From assembly GCA_964510205.1 (NCBI GenBank), contig CAZEBW010000023.1, forward strand, positions 1 to 48,635: a stretch of DNA of 48,635 nucleotides, in the 5' to 3' direction. Both the position numbers and the translations under genes were made by a program. Of the stretch, positions 15,392 to 24,065 are shown one piece after another (the stretch's first letter is position 1; the number at the start of each line of letters is the position of its first letter). A model generated the notes under the pieces. The model worked only from the letters and a program-made list of their open reading frames with translations. It did not search any database and was not told the origin of the DNA. This DNA comes from CAZEBW01 sp964510205. GTDB taxonomy: Bacteria > Chloroflexota > Anaerolineae > VGOG01.

Positions 15392-17896
15392 CTACGTCTC
15401 CTGTTCGACCACGGCCTCTTCCTTTTCCTCTTTGGCAAAGGCCGCTTTCTCGACCGGGATTCCCTTTTGGGCAAAAGCCAACCCATCCTCAGCGGCATCT
15501 ATGACCACGGTCATGCCCGACTGGAAGACGCCGTTCAGTAGCTGCACCGATAGCGGGCTTTCCACCCGCCGCTGCAAGGTGCGCTTGAGGGGGCGGGCGC
15601 CAAACTGGGGATCGTAGCCCTCCGTGGCCAGCCACTCCTGTGCGGCCTCGGTGAGCTCCACGGTCAGACCTTGCTCGGCGAGGCGCGCGCTGATCTCTCT
15701 CATCTGCAAGTCGACGATCTGTTTGACCTGATCCTGGCTCAGCGTGTGGAAGATGATGATCTCGTCAACGCGGTTCAGGAACTCGGGACGGAAGGTCTTC
15801 TTGAGGTCCTTCTGGATTTTCTGGTGTGCCTCCTGCTCTTCGGAAGCCTCTGTTTCTCCCGGCCTCAGAAAGCCTAAGGTAGCCCCCTTCTGGGCAAACT
15901 CTGTGCCGATGTTGGAGGTCATGATGAGCACCGTGTTGCGGAAGTCGACGACGTGACCCTGGCCGTCGGTCAGGCGGCCGTCCTCCATGATCTGCAACAG
16001 GGCGTTCCAGACGTCCGGGTGAGCCTTCTCGATTTCGTCGAAGAGGACGATTTGGTAGGGCCGCCGCCGCACCGCTTCGGTGAGCTGGCCTCCCGCTTCG
16101 TAGCCCACGTAGCCAGGAGGCGCGCCGAAGAGGCGGGAAACGGTGTGTCGCTCACGGTACTCGCTCATGTCTATGCGTACCAGGGCCTCTTCGTCGTCGA
16201 ACATGAACCAGGCCAGCGTCTTGGCCAGCTCCGTCTTGCCTACCCCAGAGGGGCCCAGGAAGATGAAACTGCCGATGGGGCGCTTGGGATCCTTCAGTCC
16301 GCTTCGCGCCCGACGGATGGCATCCGACACGGCATCCACAGCCTCATTCTGGCCGACGATGCGCTCGTGAAGCCTCTTTTCCATGCTCAGCAGCTTCTCG
16401 GCCTCGGTTTCCATCAGGCTGTGCACGGGGATCCCCGTCCAACTAGCGACTACTTGAGCGATGTCTTCCTCGTCCACCACTTCATCCAGGTTCATCTCTT
16501 GTCGCCAGGCATCGCGTTTGGCGTTGAACTCCGTTTCCAACTTCAGTCGCTCGCTCTTGAAACTCGCCGCTCGCTCGTAGTCCCGCGCCGCCCAGGCTGC
16601 CTCCTCCTCGGTGGTCAGCTTATGGAGTTCGGCCTTCAGCGCCTTGAGTTCCGGCGGCATACTGTAGATGGCGACGCGCAGTTTCGCTGCTCCCTCGTCA
16701 ATCAGGTCAACGGCCTTATCGGGAAGGTGGCGGTCTGTGACGTAGCGATGGGAGAGACGTGCGGCTGCTACCAGCGCCTCGTTGGCGAAAGTGACTTTGT
16801 GATGGGCTTCGTAGCGATCGCGGAGGCCTTTCAGCATCTCGATGGTGGCCTCAACGGTGGGCTCCTCCACGTAGACGGGAGCGAAGCGCCTCTCCAGGGC
16901 GGGGTCCCGCTCGATGTACTTGCGGTAGTCGTCCAGGGTGGTGGCCCCCACGCACTGCAGTTCCCCACGCGCCAGGGCCGGCTTCATCATGCTGGAAGCG
17001 TCCAGGGCGCCCGAGCCGGCTCCAGCTCCCACCACGTTGTGCACCTCGTCGATGAACAGGATGATCTCCCCCTCGGCTCGCTGGATTTCCTCGATGGCCG
17101 CTTTCAGCCGCTCTTCGAACTCGCCCCGCAGGCGGGAGCCGGCCACCATAGCTGCCAGATCGAGGGAGGCGACTCGTTTGCCCATCAGTATCTCGGGCAC
17201 GTCGTCCTCGGCGATCTTCTGGGCCAGCCCTTCGACGATGGCCGTCTTTCCCACACCGGCCTCGCCGATGAGCACCGGGTTGTTCTTGGTGCGCCGCGAC
17301 AGCACCTGGATGACCCGCAGAATCTCTTTGTCCCGGCCGATGACCGGATCCAATCTGCCCTCTTTGGCTAGCTGAGTCAGGTCGCGGCTGTATTTTTCGA
17401 GGACGCGGTAGCGGCTCTCGGCGAACTGGTCGGTCACTCGTTGGCCGCCGCGCACCTCTTTGATGGCTTCGTAGATCCGCTCTTTGGTAACGCTGTAGTC
17501 ACTCAGGATGCGAGCCACTGGGGTGCCTTTCTCACTGGCGATAGCCAAGAAGAGGTGCTCGGTGGAGACGTACTCGTCCTTGAGCTTGCTGGCCTCCTCG
17601 TTGGCTACATCTATGACCCGTTTGAGGCGGGGGGTGATGAACACCTGCCCCGTCCCGCCGCCGTAGATGGAGACCTTGGGGCTGGCCTTCAGCACGCCGT
17701 CCAGGCGGCTTTGCACCGTCTCGGTGTTCACTCCCAGCTTCTCCAGAATCTGAGGAATGACGCCCTCTGGCTGCTCCAGGAGGGCCAACAGCAGGTGCTC
17801 GGTGTCCACCTGGTTGTGGCTGTAACGCTGTAGAATCTCATACGACCGAGAGGCCGCGTCCATGGCCCGCTCGGTGAAACGATCAAATCTCATCAT
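15392..17896 (-). CDS. clpC: ClpC-type AAA+ unfoldase
   Basis: An 834-residue Clp/Hsp100 unfoldase. The Clp-N repeat region (residues 1-145) has DTEHLLLALL and STEHLFLAIA. The first AAA module has Walker A GEAGVGKT (211-218) and Walker B with DEVHNV (283-288). A short UVR-like middle region (about 420-465) replaces the long ClpB coiled coil. The second AAA module has GPSGVGKT (548-555) and a C-terminal D2-small domain. An LGF tripeptide (674-676) stands where ClpP-binding loops lie, so it probably feeds ClpP, which is not encoded here. Start ATG-ATG with GGAGG upstream. Two small genes precede it on the same strand, probably in one operon read from the promoter at 18499-18527. Confidence 0.92.
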   Translation of the reverse strand: MMRFDRFTERAMDAASRSYEILQRYSHNQVDTEHLLLALLEQPEGVIPQILEKLGVNTETVQSRLDGVLKASPKVSIYGGGTGQVFITPRLKRVIDVANEEASKLKDEYVSTEHLFLAIASEKGTPVARILSDYSVTKERIYEAIKEVRGGQRVTDQFAESRYRVLEKYSRDLTQLAKEGRLDPVIGRDKEILRVIQVLSRRTKNNPVLIGEAGVGKTAIVEGLAQKIAEDDVPEILMGKRVASLDLAAMVAGSRLRGEFEERLKAAIEEIQRAEGEIILFIDEVHNVVGAGAGSGALDASSMMKPALARGELQCVGATTLDDYRKYIERDPALERRFAPVYVEEPTVEATIEMLKGLRDRYEAHHKVTFANEALVAAARLSHRYVTDRHLPDKAVDLIDEGAAKLRVAIYSMPPELKALKAELHKLTTEEEAAWAARDYERAASFKSERLKLETEFNAKRDAWRQEMNLDEVVDEEDIAQVVASWTGIPVHSLMETEAEKLLSMEKRLHERIVGQNEAVDAVSDAIRRARSGLKDPKRPIGSFIFLGPSGVGKTELAKTLAWFMFDDEEALVRIDMSEYRERHTVSRLFGAPPGYVGYEAGGQLTEAVRRRPYQIVLFDEIEKAHPDVWNALLQIMEDGRLTDGQGHVVDFRNTVLIMTSNIGTEFAQKGATLGFLRPGETEASEEQEAHQKIQKDLKKTFRPEFLNRVDEIIIFHTLSQDQVKQIVDLQMREISARLAEQGLTVELTEAAQEWLATEGYDPQFGARPLKRTLQRRVESPLSVQLLNGVFQSGMTVVIDAAEDGLAFAQKGIPVEKAAFAKEEKEEAVVEQET

Positions 17897-17935
17897 GGGT
17901 ATTCATCCCTCCGGTTTCGAATTCGATGCCGCAAC

Positions 17936-18202
17936 TTATGGATAGGCTGCCGGTTGAAGGCTACGTGAGAGTGAATCTGCCAAGACACGCTCTGTGTCCT
18001 GGGGTAAGTCAATCAGTACAAAGTGACTGGCAGGATATAGGTAGTCTTCGCCACTCTCATCAATGATGCGCAAATCCCCATCCATTGCGGCATCGTCATC
18101 AGGTAGCACCCGATAGACCTTGAGTAGCTCCAAGGATACTGGATACCCTGAATTGTCAACACAAATGGCAAACATAGGCGTAGAATCCTTCTGCTGTTTC
18201 AT
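17936..18202 (-). CDS. Small conserved protein of unknown function
   Basis: 88 residues with a compact pattern: FAICVDNSGYPVSLELLKVYRV, a D-rich turn and ESGEDYLYPASHFVLIDLP. It reads as a small beta-rich soluble fold. I recognise the pattern as that of small conserved hypothetical proteins but know no function. It lies 5 bp after the 77-residue gene and 39 bp before clpC, all on one strand, so it is probably co-transcribed with them. Confidence 0.65.
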   Translation of the reverse strand: MKQQKDSTPMFAICVDNSGYPVSLELLKVYRVLPDDDAAMDGDLRIIDESGEDYLYPASHFVLIDLPQDTERVLADSLSRSLQPAAYP

Positions 18203-18207
18203 AGTTC

Positions 18208-18441
18208 CTAATCCAGGTAACGCTTGCGTTTGATTTCCTTTCTACCGATACCATGTGCCTCATACCAATGAATTTCAGCTAGGCGTATTCTGCCATTGGC
18301 GAGGCGAATCGTAGCGATTCCTTTGAGTTTGCGCCAGCGACCTCTACCGTACTGCTTTCGCAAACGTGCGATTTCTCGTATGGCGCTGCCGACGGCAATG
18401 GTTTCGATGTTGGTTATCTCACCGATAATCTCGAAGTTCAT
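18208..18441 (-). CDS. Small basic conserved protein of unknown function
   Basis: 77 residues, strongly basic. The N-terminal half is an amphipathic NIETIAVGSAIREIARLRKQYG, the middle is GRWRKLKGIATIRLANG and the end is EIHWYEAHGIGRKEIKRKRYL. It resembles short proteins commonly paired with the 88-residue type downstream. The charge suggests nucleic-acid or protein binding, but no function can be assigned. It is the first gene after a strong promoter on this strand. Confidence 0.65.
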   Translation of the reverse strand: MNFEIIGEITNIETIAVGSAIREIARLRKQYGRGRWRKLKGIATIRLANGRIRLAEIHWYEAHGIGRKEIKRKRYLD

Positions 18442-18498
18442 TGCTTATGCGCATCTTTCTCTGGAGCGATGTAGATTTGGCCAGTGCACTCAACTCTA

Positions 18499-18527
18499 AT
18501 TATACTCAACTCCCCCCTTTTTGACAA
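18499..18527 (-). promoter_or_regulatory. Sigma70-type promoter of the small-gene/clpC operon
   Basis: On the minus strand TTGTCA, a 17-bp spacer and a perfect TATAAT. No CIRCE-type inverted repeat was seen near it. Confidence 0.6.
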
Positions 18528-18545
18528 ACTCGCTTGACTCGTTAC

Positions 18546-18881
18546 CTACGTCCCTAAGGTCAACTCCCCATCTCTCACGTCCACTATCACCGTTTCCCCC
18601 TCCTTGAACTCACCCTCCAGAATCTTCAGGGCCAAGGGGTCCTGCAGCTCCCGCTGGATGGTTCGCTTCAAGGGGCGGGCACCGTAGACCGGGTCGTAGC
18701 CCTTCTCGGCCAGAAGCCGCTTGGCGGCGTCGGTCAGCTCCAGCTCGATGTTCCGCTCGGCCAAGAGGGCCTGGAGTTGACGCAGTTGGATGTCCACGAT
18801 CTCCACCAGATGTTCCATGGTCAGGGAGTGGAAGACGATGATGGCGTCAATGCGATTCAGGAACTCGGGGCGGAAAAAGTG
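18546..18881 (-). pseudogene. clpB: ClpB C-terminal remnant
   Basis: The frame matches the extreme C-terminus of ClpB: FRPEFLNRIDAIIVFHSL, then the D2-small domain with GYDPVYGARPLKRTIQRELQDPLA. It is broken at 18882, where an in-frame TAA and the terminator of the eRF1-like gene take over. About 110 of roughly 860 residues remain. Intact clpC lies nearby and its paralogous segment is clearly different, so this is a true clpB relic and not a clpC duplication. Confidence 0.85.
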
Positions 18882-18892
18882 TTAGAGTTCTA

Positions 18893-18930
18893 TAAGAAAA
18901 AGGCGGGCTGCGCCGAATGCACAGCCCGCC
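18893..18930 (-). terminator. Rho-independent terminator of the eRF1-like gene
   Basis: On the minus strand GGCGGGCTGTGC and its imperfect complement GCGCAGCCCGCC form a stem followed by TTTTTCTT, 12 bp after the stop codon. Confidence 0.8.
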
Positions 18931-18942
18931 CGCAAAGCTGGC

Positions 18943-20043
18943 TTAATAGCGCAAGAGCGCTGCGATGTGGCCTGCTTTGTCCAAGTCTGGATTGTCTCTT
19001 ACTACCTGAACTTGCCCTCCCTGATCAATGACTCTTCGCACGATGAGGTTTACAGCATCACCTATTTTCCTGACCTTGCCGCCGCAGAAGGGGCATTTCC
19101 TCTTGGCCTGAGCCGAGATGTAGCCGCACTGCTGGCAGTGGTAGCCAGCGGCCTTGTAGCCTTCGGATACTAACAGGGTGCGAACTCGTCCCTCATAGAC
19201 GGCCCCCAAGGTGTCGGCCAGGCCGATGGCGCCGGCGCCGCCCTTGGCCGCGGCGGTGATGGCGTTCTCGACGAGTTCTTTCTCCGCCTTGCGCTCTGCC
19301 TCCGCTATGATCTCTAGCGAGTGATCTCGAACATCTGTCTCCGAAGCGTTCATCACGGCGGGAAAGCTGCCCACGACCTGTTCCTGCAAGTACTTGGGCA
19401 GCATCTCTTGAAATTGGGCCACGGTCTGCTCGGTGCCGCCCAGGATGATCCGGCTGCACCGTCCTCCCTTGCAGAACTTGGCCGTCAGCTTGGCGACCTC
19501 TTTGAGATTGCGCTGGGCGATTCCTTCCTCCCGACCCGCTACGCCGCCCAGGCGGCCAGCCGCTGAGCCGCGACCGTGCTTCATGCGCTTCACTTCCTCG
19601 CCAATGGTTCCGCTGGTCTCGCGCAGTTCGCCCAGTTGAAAGAGAAACAGGCGTGCTCCCTCTTGATCTACCAGCACAACCCCATAGCGTCCGTAAGCGT
19701 CGAGAAGGTCGGTCAAGGGCTTGATGTAGGGCCGATTCCCTACATAAGCATAGCTTTCCACCGGCACGGCCAGGGGATAGGCCCGCCAGAAATCTTGCGC
19801 CAGGCAGGAGAACAGGGCCACTCCCTTGCCTTGCCAGTCGTACTGGTGGTCGAAATATCGCTCCACGGCGGTGATATCTTCGGGCTGTGCCTGACCAGAT
19901 ACCTCCTTCAGCAGGCCCCTCAGCACCAGCTTGTACTCGTCAGTGCTGCGCTCGGTTGGATCAACATCCAAGTACAGGCTGAGCACTGGCGATTCCTCGC
20001 TTTGAAAATCCACTAGCTCTTGTAGATCTTTCTCGCTGAACAT
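18943..20043 (-). CDS. Bacterial eRF1-like (baeRF-type) protein
   Basis: A 366-residue protein resembling the bacterial families related to archaeal/eukaryotic release factor 1. The N-terminal domain starts VLSLYLDVDPTERSTDEYK. The central region (about 115-245) has YGVVLVDQEGARLFLF and a basic Gly-rich loop HGRGSAAGRLGG where classical eRF1 carries its own loops; no GGQ is present. The C-terminal domain resembles an L7Ae-like fold and carries a zinc ribbon (C303, C306, C317, C320). Such proteins are proposed to act in ribosome rescue or translation quality control. AAGGAGG precedes the ATG. It lies 52 bp after htrA and may share its transcript with the DnaJ and HtrA genes. Confidence 0.75.
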   Translation of the reverse strand: MFSEKDLQELVDFQSEESPVLSLYLDVDPTERSTDEYKLVLRGLLKEVSGQAQPEDITAVERYFDHQYDWQGKGVALFSCLAQDFWRAYPLAVPVESYAYVGNRPYIKPLTDLLDAYGRYGVVLVDQEGARLFLFQLGELRETSGTIGEEVKRMKHGRGSAAGRLGGVAGREEGIAQRNLKEVAKLTAKFCKGGRCSRIILGGTEQTVAQFQEMLPKYLQEQVVGSFPAVMNASETDVRDHSLEIIAEAERKAEKELVENAITAAAKGGAGAIGLADTLGAVYEGRVRTLLVSEGYKAAGYHCQQCGYISAQAKRKCPFCGGKVRKIGDAVNLIVRRVIDQGGQVQVVRDNPDLDKAGHIAALLRY

Positions 20044-20095
20044 ACTCTAGCCTCCTTTTTCTGTCTAGTTTTCGGCTTCCGGTTTTCAGCAAAGC

Positions 20096-21313
20096 TCATA
20101 GACCTTGGGGCATTTCGCCTAGTTTCACTTCGATGGTCATCTCCTGATCGCCGCGCCAGATGGTCAACCTCACCGTCTGCCCGACCTCAGTTTGCTCCTG
20201 TAGATAGGCGTCCAGGTCGTCCCAGCTATCCAGCGGTACGCCGTCTATGGCCGTCAGGATGTCGCCGCCGACCAGCAGCCGCCGCTGCCGGTAGATCACC
20301 TCCTCGGTGGCGCCGCGCAGACCGGCCCGCGAGGCCGGGCTGTTGCGGTAGAGCCGGGCGATCAGCAGCCCCTGGTCCACCGGCAGGTCCAGCGCCCGGG
20401 CCAGCTCCGGGTAGAGCTCATAGCCGAGGCCCTCGATGCCCAGCCAGGGATGGGGATAGCGCCCGTGTTCGATAAGCTCCGGTATGATCTGTTTGAGCTT
20501 ATTGACCGGGATGGCCAGGCCCACGCCCGCTGAGGTGCCCGTGGGTGAGAAAAGGGCCGTGTTGACGCCGATCAGCCGGCCGTTGCTGTCCAGCAAGGGG
20601 CCGCCGGAGTTGCCTCGGTTGATGGCGGCATCGGTTTGGATCACGCCGCGCAGCACGCGGTCGTCCTCAGTTTGCACGGAGCGGTTCACGGCGCTGACCA
20701 CGCCCACGGTCAGCGTGCGTTCGAACTGGCCAAAGGGATTGCCGATGGCGATGGCTCGCTGACCTACCTGCAAGCTGTCCGAGTCGCCCAGGGGGATAGG
20801 CTCGGTGCCCTCGGGTAGCTCCGGGACGCGCAGCACGGCCAGGTCGTTGGGGGGATCAACGCCCACGATCTCGGCCGGCAGCTCCTTCTCCCCGCCAAAG
20901 CTGACCACGATCTCGCTGGCGCCTTTCACCACGTGGTAGTTGGTGATGATGTGGCCGTCGCGGTCGTAGACGAAGCCGGAGCCGCTGCCCTCCTCAGGAA
21001 TTAAGCCGAAGAAGAAGCTCTGGCGCAGCACCTGAGTGGTGATGTTGACCACGGCGGGGCTGGCCTGCTGGTAGACGGCGATCACCCGTTGCTCTTCGAC
21101 GTCGGCCGCCATGTCGAGCGGCAGCGGCGTCGCCGTGACCACGATCACGATGGGGGTGGGAGTGGGGGCAGGGGTACGGGTAGGGGTAGAGGTGGGTTGC
21201 TGACGTTCAACGGTCGGGAGGGAGATCAGTTGGCAGCCCAACAGACCTATCGTCAATAGAATGGTAAGGACAAACAGAAGTAGCTTTCTGTGCTCGGAAG
21301 TGGGAACGACCAT
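20096..21313 (-). CDS. htrA: HtrA/DegP-type trypsin-like protease with PDZ domain
   Basis: A 405-residue surface protease of family S1C for damaged exported proteins. The N-terminal segment LLFVLTILLTIGLLGC ends in a lipobox-like Cys (C27), followed by a Thr/Pro linker typical of Chloroflexi surface proteins. The catalytic triad is H127 (TNYHVV), D157 (NDLAVL) and S236 (RGNSGGPL). One PDZ domain follows (about 300-400, GDILTAIDGVPL). The ATG is 8 bp after the DnaJ stop with GGAGAG between, so the two are translationally close. Confidence 0.9.
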   Translation of the reverse strand: MVVPTSEHRKLLLFVLTILLTIGLLGCQLISLPTVERQQPTSTPTRTPAPTPTPIVIVVTATPLPLDMAADVEEQRVIAVYQQASPAVVNITTQVLRQSFFFGLIPEEGSGSGFVYDRDGHIITNYHVVKGASEIVVSFGGEKELPAEIVGVDPPNDLAVLRVPELPEGTEPIPLGDSDSLQVGQRAIAIGNPFGQFERTLTVGVVSAVNRSVQTEDDRVLRGVIQTDAAINRGNSGGPLLDSNGRLIGVNTALFSPTGTSAGVGLAIPVNKLKQIIPELIEHGRYPHPWLGIEGLGYELYPELARALDLPVDQGLLIARLYRNSPASRAGLRGATEEVIYRQRRLLVGGDILTAIDGVPLDSWDDLDAYLQEQTEVGQTVRLTIWRGDQEMTIEVKLGEMPQGL

Positions 21314-21321
21314 CGTCTCTC

Positions 21322-22287
21322 CTACTTGTCCTGGCGTAGGCTGACCAGTTCGCGGAAGAGCTTTTCCTCTTTCTGGCTGAGTTTCCGTGGCACTTGTATT
21401 CTGAGGGTGGCGTAGAGGTCGCCGTGTTTTTGGGGATTGCGTAGGTTGGGCATACCCTTTCCTCGCAGGCGGAAGGTTCGGCCGCCCTGCGTGCCGGCGG
21501 GGATCTTGAGCATCACGTCGCCGCTTGGGGTGGACACCTTGGCCTCCCCGCCCAAGATGGCAGTGTAGAGGTCAATAGGGACCTCGCAACGGAGGTCGTC
21601 CCCCTCGCGCTCAAAGGTAGCGTGAGGTAGAACCTTGACTTCTAAATAGAGGTCCCCGCTGGTCGCGCCGCCGATACCAGGGCCGCCCTCGCCCGCTACC
21701 CGGACCTTGGAACCTGTCTTGACCCCCGGTGGGATTTTCACCTCCAGGCGGCGGCCGTCTTTCTGGATCATGCGGGTAGTGCCCTGGAACGCCTCTTCTA
21801 GGGTGATCTGTACCGGTTGGACGTAGTCTTGGCCCCGGCGGGGACGCGCCTGGCGTCTTCCCGTCTGTGCGGTGCGTGGCGCGCCCATGCCGCCGAAGAT
21901 GCTCTGAAAGAAATCGGAGAAGCCTCCGGCTCCACCGCCGAACAAATCACCGAGGTCTCCGTACTCGACCCGGACACGGCCGCCTGCGGGCTGGCCTTGC
22001 TGTGCTTGGCTGAACCACTGGCTCCAGTCGAATCCTCCGGGGTCTCGGCCCGTGTGTTGCCATTGTTGCCAACTGCTTCCCAACTGATCGTACTTCTGGC
22101 GCTTCTCCGCATCGGACAAGACTTCGTAGGCCTCGTTGATATCCTTGAAGCGTTCTTCGGCAGCCTTATCGCCAGGATTCACGTCGGGGTGATGTTGGCG
22201 AGCCAGCTTGCGATAGGCCCTTTTTATTTCTTTCTCACTGGCGTTCTTGTCTACGCCCAGGATATTGTAATAGTCTTTGTATTGCAT
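21322..22287 (-). CDS. cbpA: DnaJ-class co-chaperone, CbpA type
   Basis: A 321-residue J-domain protein. The J domain is at residues 4-70 with HPD (33-35), followed by a Gly/Phe-rich stretch (GGGAGGFSDFF) and two C-terminal substrate-binding barrels (VKIPPGVKTGSKVRVAGEG; LKIPAGTQGGRTFRLRGKGMP). The zinc-finger domain of classical DnaJ is absent, which fits CbpA-like type II Hsp40s. It would stimulate DnaK, which is not in the window. Its upstream region is a relic of lepB. Confidence 0.9.
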   Translation of the reverse strand: MQYKDYYNILGVDKNASEKEIKRAYRKLARQHHPDVNPGDKAAEERFKDINEAYEVLSDAEKRQKYDQLGSSWQQWQHTGRDPGGFDWSQWFSQAQQGQPAGGRVRVEYGDLGDLFGGGAGGFSDFFQSIFGGMGAPRTAQTGRRQARPRRGQDYVQPVQITLEEAFQGTTRMIQKDGRRLEVKIPPGVKTGSKVRVAGEGGPGIGGATSGDLYLEVKVLPHATFEREGDDLRCEVPIDLYTAILGGEAKVSTPSGDVMLKIPAGTQGGRTFRLRGKGMPNLRNPQKHGDLYATLRIQVPRKLSQKEEKLFRELVSLRQDK

Positions 22288-22415
22288 TTGTTACTTGTGC
22301 TCCGGTGTTCCACCAACGCGGCCTCGGCGACGAAGACGTTGATGAACAGCGCAACCAGGAGAGCCGGCAAGATCGCCATTGCCAGCTCCCAACTCACTTT
22401 GATTACAAGCCGCAT
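22251..22415 (-). pseudogene. Signal peptidase I (LepB) N-terminal remnant
   Basis: From an ATG at 22415 the frame reads KVSWELAMAILPALLVALF then INVFVAEAALVE, the membrane anchor typical of bacterial signal peptidase I. The frame then loses similarity exactly where the GxSMxP catalytic Ser motif should come and runs into the dnaJ start. About 40 residues of lepB survive. A short functional membrane peptide is an alternative, but the match to the LepB anchor favours a deletion relic. Confidence 0.55.
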
Positions 22416-22510
22416 CTTGGATGCAGGCTTTTCTTGATGCCCAGTCGTGAATTCTTTCACAAACTCCCTCACTCGTTGCCTTGTTGCCTCGTGACTGCTC
22501 ACCTCGCTCA

Positions 22511-22532
22511 GCCTGGATTGCCAAATCCAGGC
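22511..22532. repeat. REP-like palindrome
   Basis: GCCTGGATTGCCAAATCCAG plus GC is a near-perfect palindrome matching the one at 15236-15257 with only a few changes. It lies in the gap 22416-22656, which otherwise holds only GTTGCCTTG-type units. Confidence 0.6.
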
Positions 22533-22656
22533 CAGAGGGTTGGAACCAGAGGAATTCAGCTTCCTCAGCCCCCGAATCCGGCGGCTGAGCAGATGAGTAG
22601 TTGCGTTGCCTCTCCTTTGTTTACTTATTGGCGGGCGAAGCGAACGGTTGTCTCGG

Positions 22657-22899
22657 TCACCACGACGAATTGGCCAGCGAGACAGTGCTCTGCAAAGACT
22701 GAGCGGCAAACAGCAAACAGGCCTGAATGTCCTCTGGAACTAGCCCTTCGTATTCCTGCAGAATTTCCTCCGTAGTTGCGCCGTGAGCTAGTAGGTTGAG
22801 AATGTATTCGACAGTCAGGCGCGTTCCCCCGATGACCGGTTTCCCCACCATGACTCTTGGGTTGAGGGTGATTCGTTCAAGCAATCGGTCTCGTTTCAT
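22657..22899 (-). CDS. DUF433 protein (antitoxin-like)
   Basis: 80 residues with the DUF433 hallmark RITLNPRVMVGKPVIGGTRLTVEYIL, then LLAHGATTEEILQEYEGLVPEDIQACLLFA. DUF433 proteins have a winged-helix-like fold and are usually the antitoxin of a pair with a DUF5615 PIN-like nuclease. No such nuclease follows, so this is an orphan. The start is the ATG preceded by GAGGTGAGG. It lies between the SPFH gene and the lepB relic on the same strand. Confidence 0.8.
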   Translation of the reverse strand: MKRDRLLERITLNPRVMVGKPVIGGTRLTVEYILNLLAHGATTEEILQEYEGLVPEDIQACLLFAAQSLQSTVSLANSSW

Positions 22900-22962
22900 A
22901 GGTTCCTCACCTCGCCTCCGAGTGGGTATTCCTGTTGGCTCTTGCATATTTCACTCGTTGCC

Positions 22963-23922
22963 TTATTGCCCCGCCGTCTCCGTGACCGCCGTGCTGGGTA
23001 CGACGCCAGTTCCGAGCGCAGTCTCCCCTGGCGTCAGATTCAGAAAGGGCACGAAGCTGCCGGGCGGCATGATGCCCCAGGTGACTTTGCCCTCCGGGTC
23101 GCTCAGCGATTCCACAAACCGCAGTTGGATGATGGCCGGATACTTCGCCAGGGCTTCACCTTTGATCTGGATGGCTTCTGCCTCCGCTCCTGCCAGCAGC
23201 TTCACCTTTTCCGCGTCGCCCTTGGCCAGCTCAACTTGAGCCTGAGCGCGATACGTTGCTTGCTGGGCTTTGTGTTGCTCTGTGATGATGTTCTCAGCCT
23301 CAATCTGTTTCTGCTCTACGGCCTGTTTGTAGTCGTCGGTAAACTCGATTTTCCGCAGGCCGAAGCTGTCGAGGAGGATCCCCTTCTCGGAAAAAAGCGG
23401 GGTCAGTTGTTCCTCGAATCTATCTTGAACTTCCTGGATGTTCCCGGTGTAGAGGTCGAGGGCTTCGTATTCCTTGGGGATGTTGCGGGCCAGGATGCGG
23501 CTGTGGAATTTGACCACTTTCTCCACCACGTCCCTCTCATCACCAATATTGTTGGCGATCCACGCCACGTTCTCAGGGTCAATGCGGAAACGAATAGAGT
23601 ACTTCAGGATGATCTGCTGTCCATCGGCGGTGGTGGTATCCGTGGGGAAGTCCATGTACTCGGCTCGTGACTCCCCATCCTCAGCAGTCTGGTAGACAAT
23701 CTCCTGGGTGCGGTAGCTTATTACACTCTCCACGAAGGGTGTCTTCCAGTTCAGGCCCGGCCGCATAATCCTCCCCGTCACGGCCCCGAAGCGAGTGACC
23801 AATCCCACTGTGCCATAACTGACCTGGATGTAGCTGGAGGATGCTAGGATCAGAATTGCGAATGCCAGTACGATGACGACCAGCACACTCCTGCCAGGTA
23901 GTTGAAGCCTTTGCTCTCTCAT
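22963..23922 (-). CDS. SPFH/prohibitin-family membrane protein
   Basis: A 319-residue protein with one N-terminal membrane anchor (VLVVIVLAFAILILASSS) and an SPFH/band-7 domain (about 25-200; GLVTRFGAVTGRIMRPGLNWKTPF). A long Ala/Glu/Gln-rich coiled coil (VEQKQIEAENIITEQHKAQQ) leads to the EALAKYPAIIQLRFVESL end typical of prohibitins. Such proteins form large ring scaffolds at the membrane and often guard membrane proteases. Start ATG at 23920-23922 with AGGAGG 6 nt upstream, in preference to an upstream ATG without a ribosome site. Its position beside the chaperone and protease genes fits membrane quality control. Confidence 0.85.
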   Translation of the reverse strand: MREQRLQLPGRSVLVVIVLAFAILILASSSYIQVSYGTVGLVTRFGAVTGRIMRPGLNWKTPFVESVISYRTQEIVYQTAEDGESRAEYMDFPTDTTTADGQQIILKYSIRFRIDPENVAWIANNIGDERDVVEKVVKFHSRILARNIPKEYEALDLYTGNIQEVQDRFEEQLTPLFSEKGILLDSFGLRKIEFTDDYKQAVEQKQIEAENIITEQHKAQQATYRAQAQVELAKGDAEKVKLLAGAEAEAIQIKGEALAKYPAIIQLRFVESLSDPEGKVTWGIMPPGSFVPFLNLTPGETALGTGVVPSTAVTETAGQ

Positions 23923-23992
23923 GTTGAACCTCCTCGTTGTTTTTCCCTGATCCATATTATACCAGGTTTTGGCTTTTTTGCATAGTGCGAGG

Positions 23993-24021
23993 TTGCGAGA
24001 AACTGCAAAACAGGATATAAT
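23993..24021 (+). promoter_or_regulatory. Sigma70-type promoter for the transaldolase gene
   Basis: TTGCGA (23993-23998), a 17-bp spacer and a perfect TATAAT (24016-24021). A possible divergent -10 (TATAAT on the minus strand, 23956-23961) serves the SPFH gene. Confidence 0.6.
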
Positions 24022-24065
24022 TGGGGTGTGAAATGCACTGTCAAATACTAACGTGGGAGGTCAAC

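Noticed and set aside
18499..18527. CIRCE heat-shock operator near the clpC operon promoter
   Set aside because: Only one GAGTGC half-like string is present, with no TTAGCACTC partner.
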